Shown: positions 8,634-18,744, counted from the stretch's first letter. The stretch is DNA of 64,000 bases from Vreelandella olivaria (GCA_004295565.1 AP019416.1:1612001-1676000); one strand, 5' to 3'. The notes: generated by a model not told the origin, from the letters alone. Translations and numbers: made by a program.

Positions 8634-9547
8634 TAGCCTGCCTCTGCTGTTGCTGCCTCTGTCTCAAGTTGGCTCAGCACATGGTCACCCAGCTTTTCGG
8701 CGGCATCGATGCCACAGCCTTTTTTGGCGCCGCTAAACCCGCCAAAGGCGGAGACCTCAAACACCACGGGGCCTTCGTCGGTCAAGGCAATGTCCACAGT
8801 GGTAAAGCTCAGATCGAAGCATGCCTGGGCTTTGCGGCCAAGTTCAATCAGTTCAGGGCTGGCGTCATAGGGTTGATATTTGCCGCCGCTGTGGATCGTC
8901 GTATTCCAGGCTTTGCCATCGCTAACGCGGGCATAGGTACACAGGTACTCGCCGCCTAGAAATACCATGCCTAGATCCTGTCCGCCCAGGTTAACGAATT
9001 GCTGAAGGTAAAACAGACCATGTTTGGCCTTAAACTTTTCAAGCTTTTGGGTGTTGGCTTTTTCACCGTCTGCCGCTTTTAGCACCACCATGCCGCGGGC
9101 TTTGGTTGAGTAGAGTGGTTTTAGGATCGCTTTGCCGAACGCTTGAATCGCCTCCAGCGCTGCAGCCGTGCTCTCGGTAACTCGCGTTGGGGGCAGCGGG
9201 ACGCCGCCTGCCGCCAGGGCGGCGGTGCCTTCCAGTCGATTAATCAAACGGCTGACCTGGTGTGGGCTGCTAAAGCAGCGCACGCCATCCGCTTCGAGGT
9301 TGCTGAGCATGCGCAGCCGGTCGTCTGCGGCAGGTGAGTAGTCTTCGCTAATCTTCTTGATGATCACCCCGTCGAGTGCATTGAGCAGGGTGTCCTGATA
9401 GCGCAGCTGGCCGGTTTCAAGCTCCAGCACGACGTCCGCCATATCGACGACGCAGCGGTAGCCGGTGCGCTGCTCTAAATGATTCGCCAATACGTCGGTT
9501 GACCATTTGCCAGGTATCCCGATGACTGCAATCCGCTTATTAATCAC
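8633..9547 (-). CDS. ATP-grasp enzyme of the GAK system
   Basis: An intact 304-residue ATP-grasp protein. It has an N-terminal Rossmann-like 'RIAVIGIPGKWSTD', the nucleotide-binding region 'AILKPLYSTKARGMVVL', 'FYLQQFVNLGGQDLGM' and the C-terminal metal-binding strand 'PVVFEVSAFGGFSGA'. It belongs to the GAK-type grasp family, whose product is not established. ATP-grasp enzymes ligate a carboxylate to an amine or thiol through an acylphosphate. It overlaps the following kinase gene and, by eight bases, the preceding phosphotransferase gene, which puts it in the middle of a tightly coupled operon. Confidence 0.85.
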   Translation of the reverse strand: MINKRIAVIGIPGKWSTDVLANHLEQRTGYRCVVDMADVVLELETGQLRYQDTLLNALDGVIIKKISEDYSPAADDRLRMLSNLEADGVRCFSSPHQVSRLINRLEGTAALAAGGVPLPPTRVTESTAAALEAIQAFGKAILKPLYSTKARGMVVLKAADGEKANTQKLEKFKAKHGLFYLQQFVNLGGQDLGMVFLGGEYLCTYARVSDGKAWNTTIHSGGKYQPYDASPELIELGRKAQACFDLSFTTVDIALTDEGPVVFEVSAFGGFSGAKKGCGIDAAEKLGDHVLSQLETEAATAEAG

Positions 9548-11156
9548 TAAAAATGTCCTCTAGGGGAAGCCGGTACTTCTCAATATTTGCAGGGTTTAGA
9601 AGCGTTACGGCTTCTAGCAGGTAGCTCGCTCTAAGGGCGAGCCTGGTGGCAAAAGGCTTGTCATAAATAAAGCGTGTGGAGGTGGCAAAGGAGCGACCTA
9701 AAGCGATCGCCAGCCGGGCGTCAAAGTTTGTATCGTTATTCTCCTTGGCAAACCGGCGGGCAAACTGATAGAGCTGCCCGATTAATGCCATTAGTTCGGC
9801 TCTAGGGCCAGCATCCATAATGGGCAGCCGATAAATCGATGCCATCAGTACGGAGAGATCCTGCACATAATCAGAGTAGGAGGCGCGGTGCAGGTCAATA
9901 AAGTAGATGCGATTTTTGAGGTCGTCGTAGATGAGGTTATCGACGTTAAAGTCGCCGTGGATCAGCACTGAAAATGGCGCCCTAAGCTGATTCTCAAGGG
10001 GCTCAACCCGATCAATCAGCGCGTCAAAACTGGGGCGGGGCAGTCCGCAAATCGTCTGGTGTTCGTTAAACAGCGTCGGGTGCGTGTGGCGGGTTTCCGG
10101 CATGCGTTTACGCAACTGCTGCATATACTCGGCCTGGGCGGGCTCTGGTGTGCGCGAGCTCTTCCAGATTTTTCTCAACGTCCGCTGGAGGGTACGCATA
10201 AGCTGCTTGGCGGATTTCCACTGGCCGTTTAACAGCAGTGATTCGAGGGTTCGGCCAGGGAGGTGTTCGATGACCATCGAACCAAGCTCGCCCCCTTGCT
10301 CCACGTTGTGCGAGAGCACCGTGGGCGCCACCTTGGGGTAGACCCGCTTCCATTGATCGACCCCGTACAGCTCTTCAATGACTTTCTGGCTTTCACCCTC
10401 TTTGTAGACGGCCATCATATTGCCTGAGGCGGCATGCTCGGCTTTCAGTGTGGCGATGGTGCTGCCGCTGCGGGTAAGCGCCAGCCGCTCAACGGTAAAT
10501 TCTTCGCTCTGGGCGGTCATCGCATGGGCGGCGTTTTGCAGCTGCTTGTAGTTCTGTAAGCGAACAGCGGGGCCAAAGTTGGCGGCGAGTAGCGCGTCGG
10601 CGAGTTCTGAGAGCAGGTGGATCATGCGGTGAAGCTGAAAATCCACCACGGCGCTGTCTTTGGCGCCTGAATTGTCAGGGGCGAAAGCCGTCGTTAAACG
10701 GTGGGTTATTTTGGGTATCCGACGGCCTATTTTAAGGCCTTGGCGAATGTTCGCATCGTCGATGTTAATGATCACCAGCTTCAATGACTTACCTACCAGC
10801 CGAATCAGCTTGGCGTACTCTTTTCGTGACTTATCGGGAAGCTGTTTTAGCGCCTTGATCGCGGTGAGCTCAAGGCAGGCTTGGCCAAGCTGGTCAAGCA
10901 ACCGGGCTAAGCGCTCAAGGGATTTGGATTGTTGAAAACCCTGTCCATCGACTTTGCGTCGCTGCACATCCATGGCGACGGCAAGCTCGACTTTCTCCAG
11001 CAGTGTGCTTCTATAGCCTTTGCGATTGATGAGGCGCTGCGCGAGCGGTTCACTAGGCTGGGTCACATAAACTTCAAGTAACTCGAAGTGATTTTCAACT
11101 TCGAATCGTAGAAAATAGAAATGCTCCAAAATCGACGTATTGATACGCTGCCTCAC
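9540..11156 (-). CDS. PhoU-like/APH-type phosphotransferase protein, first gene of the GAK operon
   Basis: An intact 538-residue protein. Residues of about 1-210 are helical with repeated basic segments, resembling XXXCH/PhoU-like helical domains linked to GAK systems. From about 240 to 500 it is an aminoglycoside-phosphotransferase-type kinase: 'MVIEHLPGRTLESLL' as hinge, 'VLIHGDFNVDNLIYDD' as catalytic loop and 'IYFIDLHRASYSDYVQDL' as the metal-binding DFG equivalent. The start used is a GTG at 11156; a start a little downstream (near 'LEHFYFLRFEV') is possible. It is divergent from the CofD-like gene, so the promoters of both arms lie in 11157-11263. Substrate unknown. Confidence 0.75.
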   Translation of the reverse strand: MRQRINTSILEHFYFLRFEVENHFELLEVYVTQPSEPLAQRLINRKGYRSTLLEKVELAVAMDVQRRKVDGQGFQQSKSLERLARLLDQLGQACLELTAIKALKQLPDKSRKEYAKLIRLVGKSLKLVIINIDDANIRQGLKIGRRIPKITHRLTTAFAPDNSGAKDSAVVDFQLHRMIHLLSELADALLAANFGPAVRLQNYKQLQNAAHAMTAQSEEFTVERLALTRSGSTIATLKAEHAASGNMMAVYKEGESQKVIEELYGVDQWKRVYPKVAPTVLSHNVEQGGELGSMVIEHLPGRTLESLLLNGQWKSAKQLMRTLQRTLRKIWKSSRTPEPAQAEYMQQLRKRMPETRHTHPTLFNEHQTICGLPRPSFDALIDRVEPLENQLRAPFSVLIHGDFNVDNLIYDDLKNRIYFIDLHRASYSDYVQDLSVLMASIYRLPIMDAGPRAELMALIGQLYQFARRFAKENNDTNFDARLAIALGRSFATSTRFIYDKPFATRLALRASYLLEAVTLLNPANIEKYRLPLEDIFSD

Positions 11157-11259
11157 CGGGATAGAGTGCGCTTAACTTACTTGGCCACTGTATTTTAGTG
11201 TAACCAGTATAAATAACCGTGCCGTCATTTACGTTACACGTTTCTTACAGTTCAAAGAG

Positions 11260-12497
11260 TTGTATGACAAAAGACGTTTTACCTGTAGCCGGCTGTGTCT
11301 GCCCCGTGCGCTTGACAGGGGCTGGGATCTACGCCTGGCCAGATACCGAAAAGCTCCCGAGCTGGGGCCGAAAATACTCTTCTTCAGTGGCGGCACGGCA
11401 CTGAAAGGCTTTTCAGAAGTGTTGACGGACTATACCCATAACTCCATTCATCTGGTGACGCCGTTTGATTCTGGGGCAGCTCGGCAGAGTTGCGCCGGGC
11501 CTTCGCAATGCCTGCCGTGGGCGACTTGAGAGCACGCCTGCTGGCGCTGGCTGACGACTCAGTCACTGGCCACCCCGAGGTGGCGGCGCTTTTCTCTCAT
11601 CGGCTAGCAGCGCAGGGGCGGGACGATGTAGCGGTAAAGGCAGGCCTTGAGCAAAACCTACAGGCCCTTGTCAGTGCCAAGCACCCGCTGCTTAAAGCGA
11701 TCGCTGAACCCATGCGTTCGCTGATCCAGAGCTATATCGCTGCCTTCTACAAACATATGCCAAAGGATTTTAACCTCGCTGGCGCCAGCGTGGGGAACCT
11801 TATCTTGACCGGCGGCTATCTGATTCATGAACGCTCTCTTGATCCCATCGCCTTTCTATTTGGCCAATTGATCAAAACCCGCGGCACCGTTCGCACCACG
11901 ACAGACGCCAACCTTCAACTGGAGGTGTTGCTAGAGAATGAGCGAAAAATTATCGGCCAGCACCGCTTTACCGGCAAAGAGATGGCTGAAATCGATTCGC
12001 CTATCCAAGCGATAAAATTATCCGGTGAGGCGGATGATATCGATACCCTGGATGCCTCCAAGGTGTGCAAAGAGACCCGTAATCTTATCGATTCGGCAGA
12101 GCTGATCGTCTTCCCACCGGGCAGTTTTTACAGCAGTGTCATTGCCAACCTGCTGCCTAAAGGGGTAGATAGGGCCTTGGCGAAGAACCCGTCAGCCAAG
12201 GTATATGTGCCGAGTTTGGGCACGGATCTTGAAACGCTTGGCATGACGCTGGTGGATCAGGTTCAAGGGCTCAATGCACACTTGTCTGGCACACTGGAGC
12301 CCTTGTCGTCTAAGCGCTCTTGCATTGATTTTTTACTGTTTGATTCGCAGCTGCTCAGTGTTTCTCCCCAACAGATTGAGACGATCCGCGATGAAATGGG
12401 AATACAAGTGATTGACCTGGATCTTGCGCCGGAGGATGCCGGCAGCCACCGTTATGATGACGTTAAGCTGGCTGAAGCGCTGCTGGGGTTGACCTGA
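11260..12497 (+). CDS. CofD-like protein of the GAK system, frameshifted
   Basis: The product resembles CofD (2-phospho-L-lactate transferase)-like proteins and fits the GAK-specific subgroup. It has 'RYRKAPELGPKILFFSGGTAL', 'YTHNSIHLVTPFDSG', then after a frame change near 11475-11490 'AVGDLRARLLALAD', 'AGASVGNLILTGGYL' and 'ELIVFPPGSFYSSVI'. Restored length is about 412 residues. The start is uncertain: a TTG at 11260 is in frame, while an ATG at 11264 would need another one-base correction. CofD proteins transfer a phosphate-containing group to a deazaflavin; the GAK paralogues have no known substrate. It is transcribed divergently from the rest of the operon. Confidence 0.75.
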
Positions 12498-12530
12498 TAT
12501 CCATACACTCTAGAAATTTTAGGCATTGCT

Positions 12531-13511
12531 ATGCGTCTTAGTTATCAGGGCCCGCTGCCTGAAATGGTCGGATTTTTACTGCTGCCGCAGTTTTCCATGA
12601 TGGCCTTTTTTGCGGCGGTGGAGCCGCTGCGAATTGCCAACCGCATCGCCCATCGCCCGCTGTTCGACTGGACATTGATCAGCGCGGATGGCGGGCCGGT
12701 GACGGCGTCTAACGGCATGACCCCTGATGGCCGACCAAGCAACGGCGGAGGTGCACCATCTGCCCTCGCTGGCGGTGTGCAGCGGCTTCTCTCCTGAGGC
12801 GCACCTTACCCGGCCGTTAATGGCCTGGCTGCATCAGTTGGATCAGGCGGGCTGCTGTCTGGGCGGTATCGATACCGGGGCGTTTCTGCTCGCCGCGACA
12901 GGATTGTTAAAGCACGAACGGGTGGCGCTGCACTGGGAGAGCCTGCCCGCCTTTCGCGAGCGTTTTCCGGGCATTGATACCACCGATGAGCTTTACGAGT
13001 TGGGTGAGCGACGCTTCTCCTGCGCGGGTGGGGCAGCGGCGATGGATATGGCGCTTGAAGTGATTGCGCGGCGGCATGGGGCGAAGTTGGCTATCGATGT
13101 CTCTGAGCAGCTTATTCATGACCGGATTCGCACCCGCAGCGATCAGCAGCGCATGGCGTTGGTGAAGCGCTTAGGCACGCATAACCGGCGGGTTGTGGAG
13201 GCGGTGGCGTTAATGGAGCAGAACCTTGAAGAGCCGCTCCCCTTGACGAGATAGCCAGCCGAGTAGACGTATCGGTGCGCCAGTTGCAGCGCTTGTTTGA
13301 GCAGGAGCTAAACGTAACCCCGCGCCAGTGGTATTTGCAGCTGCGCATTAAGCGCGCCCGACGGCTGCTGGCGGAAACCGATCTCGCGGTGTTGGCGGTG
13401 GGCGTAGCCTGTGGGTTTAATTCCTCGTCAAGCTTTGCGCGCTCCTTTCGTGCCCATTACGGCTACTCGCCTCGCCAGGTACGTTCTGCCATCGCGGAGA
13501 AAGACCTTTAA
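12531..13511 (+). CDS. cdhR: GlxA-family AraC-type regulator of carnitine catabolism, two frameshifts
   Basis: Residues of about 1-190 form a DJ-1/PfpI-like domain ('MVGFLLLPQFSMMAFFAA', 'GIDTGAFLLAATGLL') and the C-terminal 100 residues an AraC helix-turn-helix pair ('VSVRQLQRLFEQELNVTPR', 'VACGFNSSSSFARSFRAHYG'). The frame changes near 12720 and 13240; restored length is about 325 residues. GlxA-type activators control choline, betaine and carnitine genes in pseudomonads. The neighbours are a betaine/carnitine-type binding protein and the cdh genes in the arrangement seen in Pseudomonas, so CdhR is the best assignment. A start-less fragment of a close paralogue lies at 36911-37080. Confidence 0.75.
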
Positions 13512-13617
13512 AGCGCAATGAATGTCGTGTAATGCCTGATAAGTGTCGCCTTATGCCTAGTAGTAAGGAGGCAGCCGCGCATACTGACTAAACCCAACGA
13601 ATAAGAGGTTTAGCTAA

Positions 13618-14614
13618 ATGTCTGCCACGACTATCTTTCCCAAGACTATCTCTCCCAAAACCATCTTTGCCAAGACCCTCTCCCACCACCAAGTCATTGT
13701 CGGTAACAGCTGGCTTGTTACTCTCTGCGTTTGCTGCCACTCCGGCCATGGCGGAGCTTGATGAACTGCGTTTTGGGGTGCCGCCGTGGCCTGGAGTGAC
13801 GGTGAAGTCCGAAGTGGCCGCCCAACTACTGGAGACGATGGGTTACGAGACCCGCCAGCAGGATTTAGCCGTGAGCGTTATTCTGGAAGGCCTGACGCGT
13901 AACGATCTGGAAATTTATTTAGGCGGCTGGTACCCGGTTCAGACCGATATGGTCGAACCCTTGGTGGCCGACGGCAAAGTAGAAAAAGTCGTTTCCAATA
14001 TCCGCGGCGCCAATTCGGGGCTAGTGGTTCCTCAGTATGTGTACGATGCCGGCGTTACCACGGTCGCTGAACTGGCAGAACACCGTGACCGTTTCGATGG
14101 AGAAATCCAGGGCATTGAAGCGGGCACCGGCATCAACGATGCCATTCTCAACGCCATCGATAATGACATTGCCGGGCTAGGCGATTGGCAGCTCCGTGAA
14201 AGCTCAACGTCGGCCATGCTGGCCCAGGCTGAGCAGAAAATGGCCGATGAGGAGTGGGTGACCTTTGTCGGCTGGGAGCCTCACTGGATGAACGTGAGCT
14301 TCGATTTGGCCTATTTAGCCGATAGCGATGATGCGGGCATTGCCTCCATTGAAAGCACGGTATGGACGATTACCCCTGCCAGCCTGGCGGACGAAGCGCC
14401 GGAGGTTCACCGCTTCCTGTCGCAATACGTGATCGATATCGAAGACCAGAACGAATGGGTACACGAGTATAGCTACGAAGACCGCCCGGCGGATGAAGTG
14501 GCCCATGAGTGGATTGGTAATAATCTAGACACCGTGGCTGAGTGGCTCGAGGGGGTCAAAACCCGAGATGGCGAATCCGCGATTGACCAGGTGCGGGCCC
14601 AGTTCGACTCTTAA
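13618..14614 (+). CDS. caiX: Periplasmic carnitine/betaine-binding protein, frameshift in signal region
   Basis: An OpuAC-type substrate-binding protein. The ATG at 13618 follows AAGAGG. The leader contains three short tandem units (TIFPK, TISPK, TIFAK), then a frame change near 13675 leads into a normal signal peptide ending 'ATPAMAELDEL'. The mature protein has 'RFGVPPWPGVTVKSEV', 'GGWYPVQTDMVEPL' and 'FVGWEPHWMNVSFDL', aromatic-rich segments of the kind that form the quaternary-ammonium cage. Beside cdhR and opposite the cdh operon, it is likely CaiX, the carnitine-binding protein that docks on a betaine/choline ABC transporter encoded elsewhere. No permease or ATPase is adjacent. Confidence 0.75.
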
Positions 14615-14633
14615 ATAGTTTAAAATAGTTTAT

Positions 14634-15467
14634 TTATCCATCAAGCCGCTGCTTGAGTGCGTGGCAGAAATCCTGCCACGCACCGCCCATTTCGGGGAGC
14701 TGCGATTGGGCGTGAAGGGCGGCGTGTACCATCTGCGGCGCACAGCGATAGCCCACGGAGGCGCCTGCTGCTCGCCAGTTGGCCACTGCGGCTTCAATAG
14801 GCTGAGTTAGCGGGTCGTGCTCTACTGTCAGGATTTCCATGCTCTGGGCAGGAGGTCGGCAATCCCGCTGAGTGGCAATAATCTCAGGGCACTGTTCGCG
14901 AATGCTGAGCACATCGTGGCGCGAAAGCAGTGGGGCATCTTCACCCAGGCAGGCTGGCGAAAGTTCGCCAACGGGCGGGTAGATTAACCCCAGCGGCGGC
15001 GCTTCACTCAGTGAATGAGCCAGGTCGATAGCTAGTCGTCCGCCTGCGCTGTCACCCACCAGGGCAATAGGTTGAATGGCTGTTAACACCGTTTGGCAGT
15101 CTGCCAGCATGGTGGGGTAGGTTACTTCCGGTGCCAGTCGGTAGTTAACGCTGACCACTTCGCGCTCAAGCTGCTGGGCCAAGCTGGCGGCGGGGCCATG
15201 ATGGCTCTCCGTTGAGCCGATGGTAAAACCGCCGCCATGTATAAACAGCACGCACCCCGGTGCTTGCTGCTGAGGAGTAAAGCGGCGCACGCTCACACCA
15301 TTAATACTGCCATCTTCGACCCGCATACCGACCGGGTCGGGTGGGGCGAACGAGCGGCAGAACTTGTCGTAAGCGCGCCTTGCCTGAGGCAGGGGCTGCT
15401 CCTCCATTACCGCCAGTCCTACGCTAAAGCGCTGAATAAAGGCGTCTACGTTCATCGCTGCTGTCAC
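14634..15467 (-). CDS. hocS: HSL-type alpha/beta hydrolase (short-chain acylcarnitine hydrolase candidate)
   Basis: A 277-residue hydrolase with the oxyanion-hole motif 'FIHGGGFTIG', the nucleophile elbow 'GDSAGGR' (serine), 'TVEHDPLTQP' for the acid and 'QMVHAALH' for the histidine. In Pseudomonas the equivalent gene of the carnitine operon, hocS, encodes an enzyme releasing carnitine from short acylcarnitines. Position supports this: it starts with a GTG that overlaps the thioesterase stop (GTGA) and ends the operon. Convergent with caiX, 20 bases apart. Confidence 0.7.
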   Translation of the reverse strand: MTAAMNVDAFIQRFSVGLAVMEEQPLPQARRAYDKFCRSFAPPDPVGMRVEDGSINGVSVRRFTPQQQAPGCVLFIHGGGFTIGSTESHHGPAASLAQQLEREVVSVNYRLAPEVTYPTMLADCQTVLTAIQPIALVGDSAGGRLAIDLAHSLSEAPPLGLIYPPVGELSPACLGEDAPLLSRHDVLSIREQCPEIIATQRDCRPPAQSMEILTVEHDPLTQPIEAAVANWRAAGASVGYRCAPQMVHAALHAQSQLPEMGGAWQDFCHALKQRLDG

Positions 15468-15925
15468 CCTTCGCGCCGAATACCGATGGTGCGCCCGGCA
15501 AGCTCTGGCCAGGCACCGCGGTCTGCTTTGGGCAGCGCTGCAATGCGTTTTGCGACCGCTCCAGGAAACGGACTTGGACGCCCAGACGCTTGTTTCATGC
15601 CCATCAACATCTGCTCGCTGGTCGCTATCAGGTTGTCTTCTTCATCGAACAGGGTGAAAAAGACGTGCAGGCGCTTTGTGTCGTTATCCAGTAGTGTCAG
15701 GTTGACGTTTAGCGCTTGACCTTGGTGTGCCTCGCGGCGGTAGCAGAGGTGCGTTTCCAGGGTATAGATCGTGTAGCCGTAGTGTTCACGGCCCGCTTCA
15801 TCCAGCCCAATGTGGTCAATCAGCGCTTCACAGGCCAGGGAGAAGACGCGGGCGTACTCCGCGTCGTTCATATGCCCGTTGTAGTCGACCCACTCGGGAG
15901 CGACCTGGGTTTTATAAATGATCAT
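15464..15925 (-). CDS. cdhB: Hot-dog thioesterase of the carnitine operon
   Basis: A 153-residue 4HBT-like thioesterase: 'VAPEWVDYNGHMNDAEYARVF' carries the catalytic aspartate-containing YNGHMND segment, followed by 'YTLETHLCYRREAHQGQAL'. In carnitine-degrading bacteria the paired thioesterase hydrolyses betainyl-CoA to glycine betaine after 3-dehydrocarnitine cleavage. The start overlaps the stop of the upstream carnitine dehydrogenase gene by one base (TAATG), indicating coupling. Intact. Confidence 0.8.
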   Translation of the reverse strand: MIIYKTQVAPEWVDYNGHMNDAEYARVFSLACEALIDHIGLDEAGREHYGYTIYTLETHLCYRREAHQGQALNVNLTLLDNDTKRLHVFFTLFDEEDNLIATSEQMLMGMKQASGRPSPFPGAVAKRIAALPKADRGAWPELAGRTIGIRREG

Positions 15926-16874
15926 TAAATGCGTCCTTCCAAGCCTTCGGCTTCCGGCCAGTATTTATGCACTACTTCAAGCAGTTCGACCAGGAAGTCA
16001 TCCCGGCGGCGGTCAAGCGTGGCTACTGAACGACCCGCGGCCTGATGTTCACAACCTTCTACCACTTTATCAATCAGTTCATCGGTAAGCTCCGGGGCTT
16101 CCAGCTTTAGTCCAGGGCAGTTTTAACGCCGGGCCGAACTGCTCCAGCATATGGCGCATTCCCGGTTCGCCGCCCGCCAGGTGGAAGGTCAAGAAAGTGC
16201 CCATCAACGGCCAGCGTAATCCGCAGCCGTAAACCACCGCCGCGTCGATCTCTTCAGTGGTGGCCACGCCGTCGTTGACCAAGTGGAGGGCTTCCCGCCA
16301 CAACGCTTCCATCAAACGGTCGGCGATATGGCCCTCTATTTCACGGCGCACCACTAATGGCCGCATGGCGAGCGCCTGATAGAGCCTTTGGGCGCTGGCG
16401 ATTTGCGCTGGTTGGGTGGCCTTACCGCCAACAAGCTCTACCAATGGCAGCAGATAGACCGGGTTGAAGGGGTGAGCGACGATTACCCGCCCAGGCGCTT
16501 GCTGGCACTGCTGCTGCAGGTCGGTGGGCTTAAAGCCGGAGGTAGACGAGCCAATAATAACGTCCGGTGCGGCAGCGGCATCAATGGCGGCCAGAATTTC
16601 TTGCTTAAGCAGTAGCCGCTCGGGTACGTTCTCCTGAATCAGATCAGCGCCATCCACGGCTTTTTCAATCGTATCCGCAAGGTTAATCGCTCAGGGCTGG
16701 CATCGGGTGTTAAACCGAGCTGGGTTAACGAGGCCCAGGCGTTGTCGATAAACGATTGCGCGCTGGCGCTTGAGGATCGGGGTCAAACGCCACCACGTCC
16801 CAGCCTTGAGCGAGGGCGCGGGCAATCCAGCCGTTGCCGATCACGCCGGTACCAATTACGGCTAAGCGGCTCAT
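15925..16874 (-). CDS. cdhA: L-carnitine 3-dehydrogenase, several frameshifts
   Basis: The product is a 3-hydroxyacyl-CoA dehydrogenase-like enzyme oxidising L-carnitine to 3-dehydrocarnitine with NAD. The start at 16874 follows AGGAGGTGACGT and gives '[19 protein letters not shown]', the Rossmann motif. The longest intact frame (16657-16079) has '[16 protein letters not shown]', '[12 protein letters not shown]' and '[17 protein letters not shown]', typical for the family. Frame changes lie near 16690-16780 and 16100-16130, and the tail ends at 15925 with 'AEGLEGRI'. Restored length about 316 residues. It overlaps cdhC (ATGA) and cdhB (TAATG). Confidence 0.8.
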
Positions 16875-17764
16875 ACGTCACCTCCTGCTGGGTTGCGCAA
16901 CTGCAGATGCGCACGGGTTTCTGCAGGTGTCATTACCCGAGCGCCGAGGTTGTCAATAATGGTCGACGCTTTCTCGACCAGTTGGCCGTTAGTCGCCAGC
17001 ACGCCTTTCTCTAGAAACAGGTTATCTTCCAAGCCAACCCGGGCGTGGCCACCCAGCAGTACCGCTTGGGCAACCATGGGCATTTGGTGACGGCCAATGC
17101 CGAAGGCGGCCCAGTTGGCGTTTTCTGGCAACTTGTTGCGCATGGCGAGCATGGTTTCGGTATCCGCTTCGGCGCCCCAGGGGATACCCAGGCAGAGTTG
17201 ATAGAGCGGGTCGCCGTCAATCAAGCCCTCTTGCTGAAGCTGGCGGGCAAACCAGACATGGCCCAGATCAAAGCACTCCAGCTCCGGCTTGACGCCAGCG
17301 GCTTGCACCAAACGGGCGTGCTCGCGCAGCCAGTCGGCGGGATTCACGTAGACCATATCGCCAAAGTTGAGGCTGCCGCAGTCCAGGGTGCACAGCTCTG
17401 GAAGCAGCTCGCCCACCGGGGCGTGACGCTCGGCGGGCGTTTGAATATCGGTGCCTGGGCCGCCGCGGGTGGGGTCGCTTACATCGGGTATCCAGTCACC
17501 GCCGCCGCCCGCGGTAATGTTCATCACAATATCCACATCCGCCTCGCGAACACGCTCCATCACTTCGCGGAAATGGTCGGTCGAGTGGCTGATGCCGCCG
17601 GTTTGCGGGTCGCGAACATGGATATGCGCGATGCTGGCCCCGGCACGGGCAGCGTCAATGCAGGAAGCGGCAATAGCCTTGGGCGTGACGGGTACGTTGG
17701 GGTTTTTAGCGGTGGTATCACCCGCGCCAGTGACGGCACAGGTGAGGATCACATTGCGGTTCAT
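16871..17764 (-). CDS. cdhC: 3-dehydrocarnitine-cleaving BKACE enzyme
   Basis: A complete 297-residue beta-keto acid cleavage enzyme. The zinc ligands are in '[12 protein letters not shown]' and '[11 protein letters not shown]', with '[11 protein letters not shown]' and 'NFGDMVYVN' around the active site. BKACE enzymes transfer the acyl part of a beta-keto acid to acetyl-CoA; in this operon context the substrate should be 3-dehydrocarnitine, yielding betainyl-CoA and acetoacetate. First gene of the cdhC-cdhA-cdhB-hocS unit, so its promoter lies in 17765-17919. Confidence 0.8.
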   Translation of the reverse strand: MNRNVILTCAVTGAGDTTAKNPNVPVTPKAIAASCIDAARAGASIAHIHVRDPQTGGISHSTDHFREVMERVREADVDIVMNITAGGGGDWIPDVSDPTRGGPGTDIQTPAERHAPVGELLPELCTLDCGSLNFGDMVYVNPADWLREHARLVQAAGVKPELECFDLGHVWFARQLQQEGLIDGDPLYQLCLGIPWGAEADTETMLAMRNKLPENANWAAFGIGRHQMPMVAQAVLLGGHARVGLEDNLFLEKGVLATNGQLVEKASTIIDNLGARVMTPAETRAHLQLRNPAGGDV

Positions 17765-17919
17765 AGCGTGCTCTCTAGTCAGCGGTTTATTCGCTGTCTA
17801 GTGTGTCGCGGTGTGTCGTAAAAGTTGTCAGAAAGCGACGTTCGCTATACATAAGCAGCTTTACAAGCTGAATTATGGCTAAATTGGACGCACAGGCTTG
17901 TCGTGCAAAGTAAAGAGAG

Positions 17920-18674
17920 TCAGCCCGCATGGGAGGTGGCATCAACGGAGTAGCGGCTACCCAGCCGATAGCGCATGGAGGGGTGCAGAAACTTAACGTA
18001 AGTGACGACCCGAGACGCACTCCAAGTTCGACGCATAAGGGCTAAGCAGGGCTCGTTCACATCAATATCTAGCGCTTTAGCGTCTTCTTCAGAGGGCAAT
18101 AGCGCATCGACGATATGCTCTATTTCGTCTACCGGAATGGTATTGAGTAAGTAGCGTGAAGGTTGCAGTGAGTCATCAAACTGCTGGTGAATAAAATCGG
18201 GGGCCATGGTAGGCGAAACGTAGCGATCCTCAAGCTGGACAGCTAGCTCTTCCTCGTAGTGAACACAGCGCAGGTGGTAGACCGAGCTGCCGGTGGTTAG
18301 CTCAAGCGCTGAGGCAATGGCGAACGGTGCCGCGACACGACCGAGTTCGAGTACTTCACAGTGGTAACGATGGCCACGGGAGGCTATTTCGTCGGCAATA
18401 TTGGCTATCTGTAATAAATTGGAGTGTGGTTTGCGCTCAGCGATAAAGGTACCTACACCGCTGGTTCGTTCTAAAAACCTTCGTTAGTCAGTTCCCTCAG
18501 CGCCCGATTTATCGTCATGCGTGACATGCCGAGTTCATTAACGAGTTGGTTTTCTGATGGGATCATGTCGCCAGGCTTCCAGAAGCCTGAGGCGGTACGA
18601 TCCAATACAAACTGTTTGGCCTGTAAATAGAGTGCTTTTGGTGCGGTGACGCTATCGGTGCTGGATTTTTTCAT
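17920..18674 (-). CDS. hutC: HutC-type GntR repressor, copy 1, frameshifted
   Basis: A GntR regulator with an N-terminal winged helix ('MIPSENQLVNELGMSRMTIN', 'RALRELTNEGF') and a C-terminal UTRA domain ('VQLEDRYVSP', 'VDEIEHIVDALLPSEEDAKAL', 'CLALMRRTWSASRVVTYVKF'). The start ATG at 18674 follows GGGAG. A frame change near 18470 separates the two domains; further small shifts lie between 18210 and 18470. HutC represses hut genes and is released by urocanate. It is the last gene of the long minus-strand hutH1 operon. A second HutC lies at 28230-28942. Confidence 0.8.
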
Positions 18675-18744
18675 CCACTACTCCCGTTATGGCTAAGAGC
18701 GAGTCGCTAGTGACGTCATAATAAGTCAATCAGCTAGGGCTAGG

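Noticed and set aside
17045-17821. 258-residue plus-strand open frame
   Set aside because: Antisense to cdhC, which is intact and strongly family-like.
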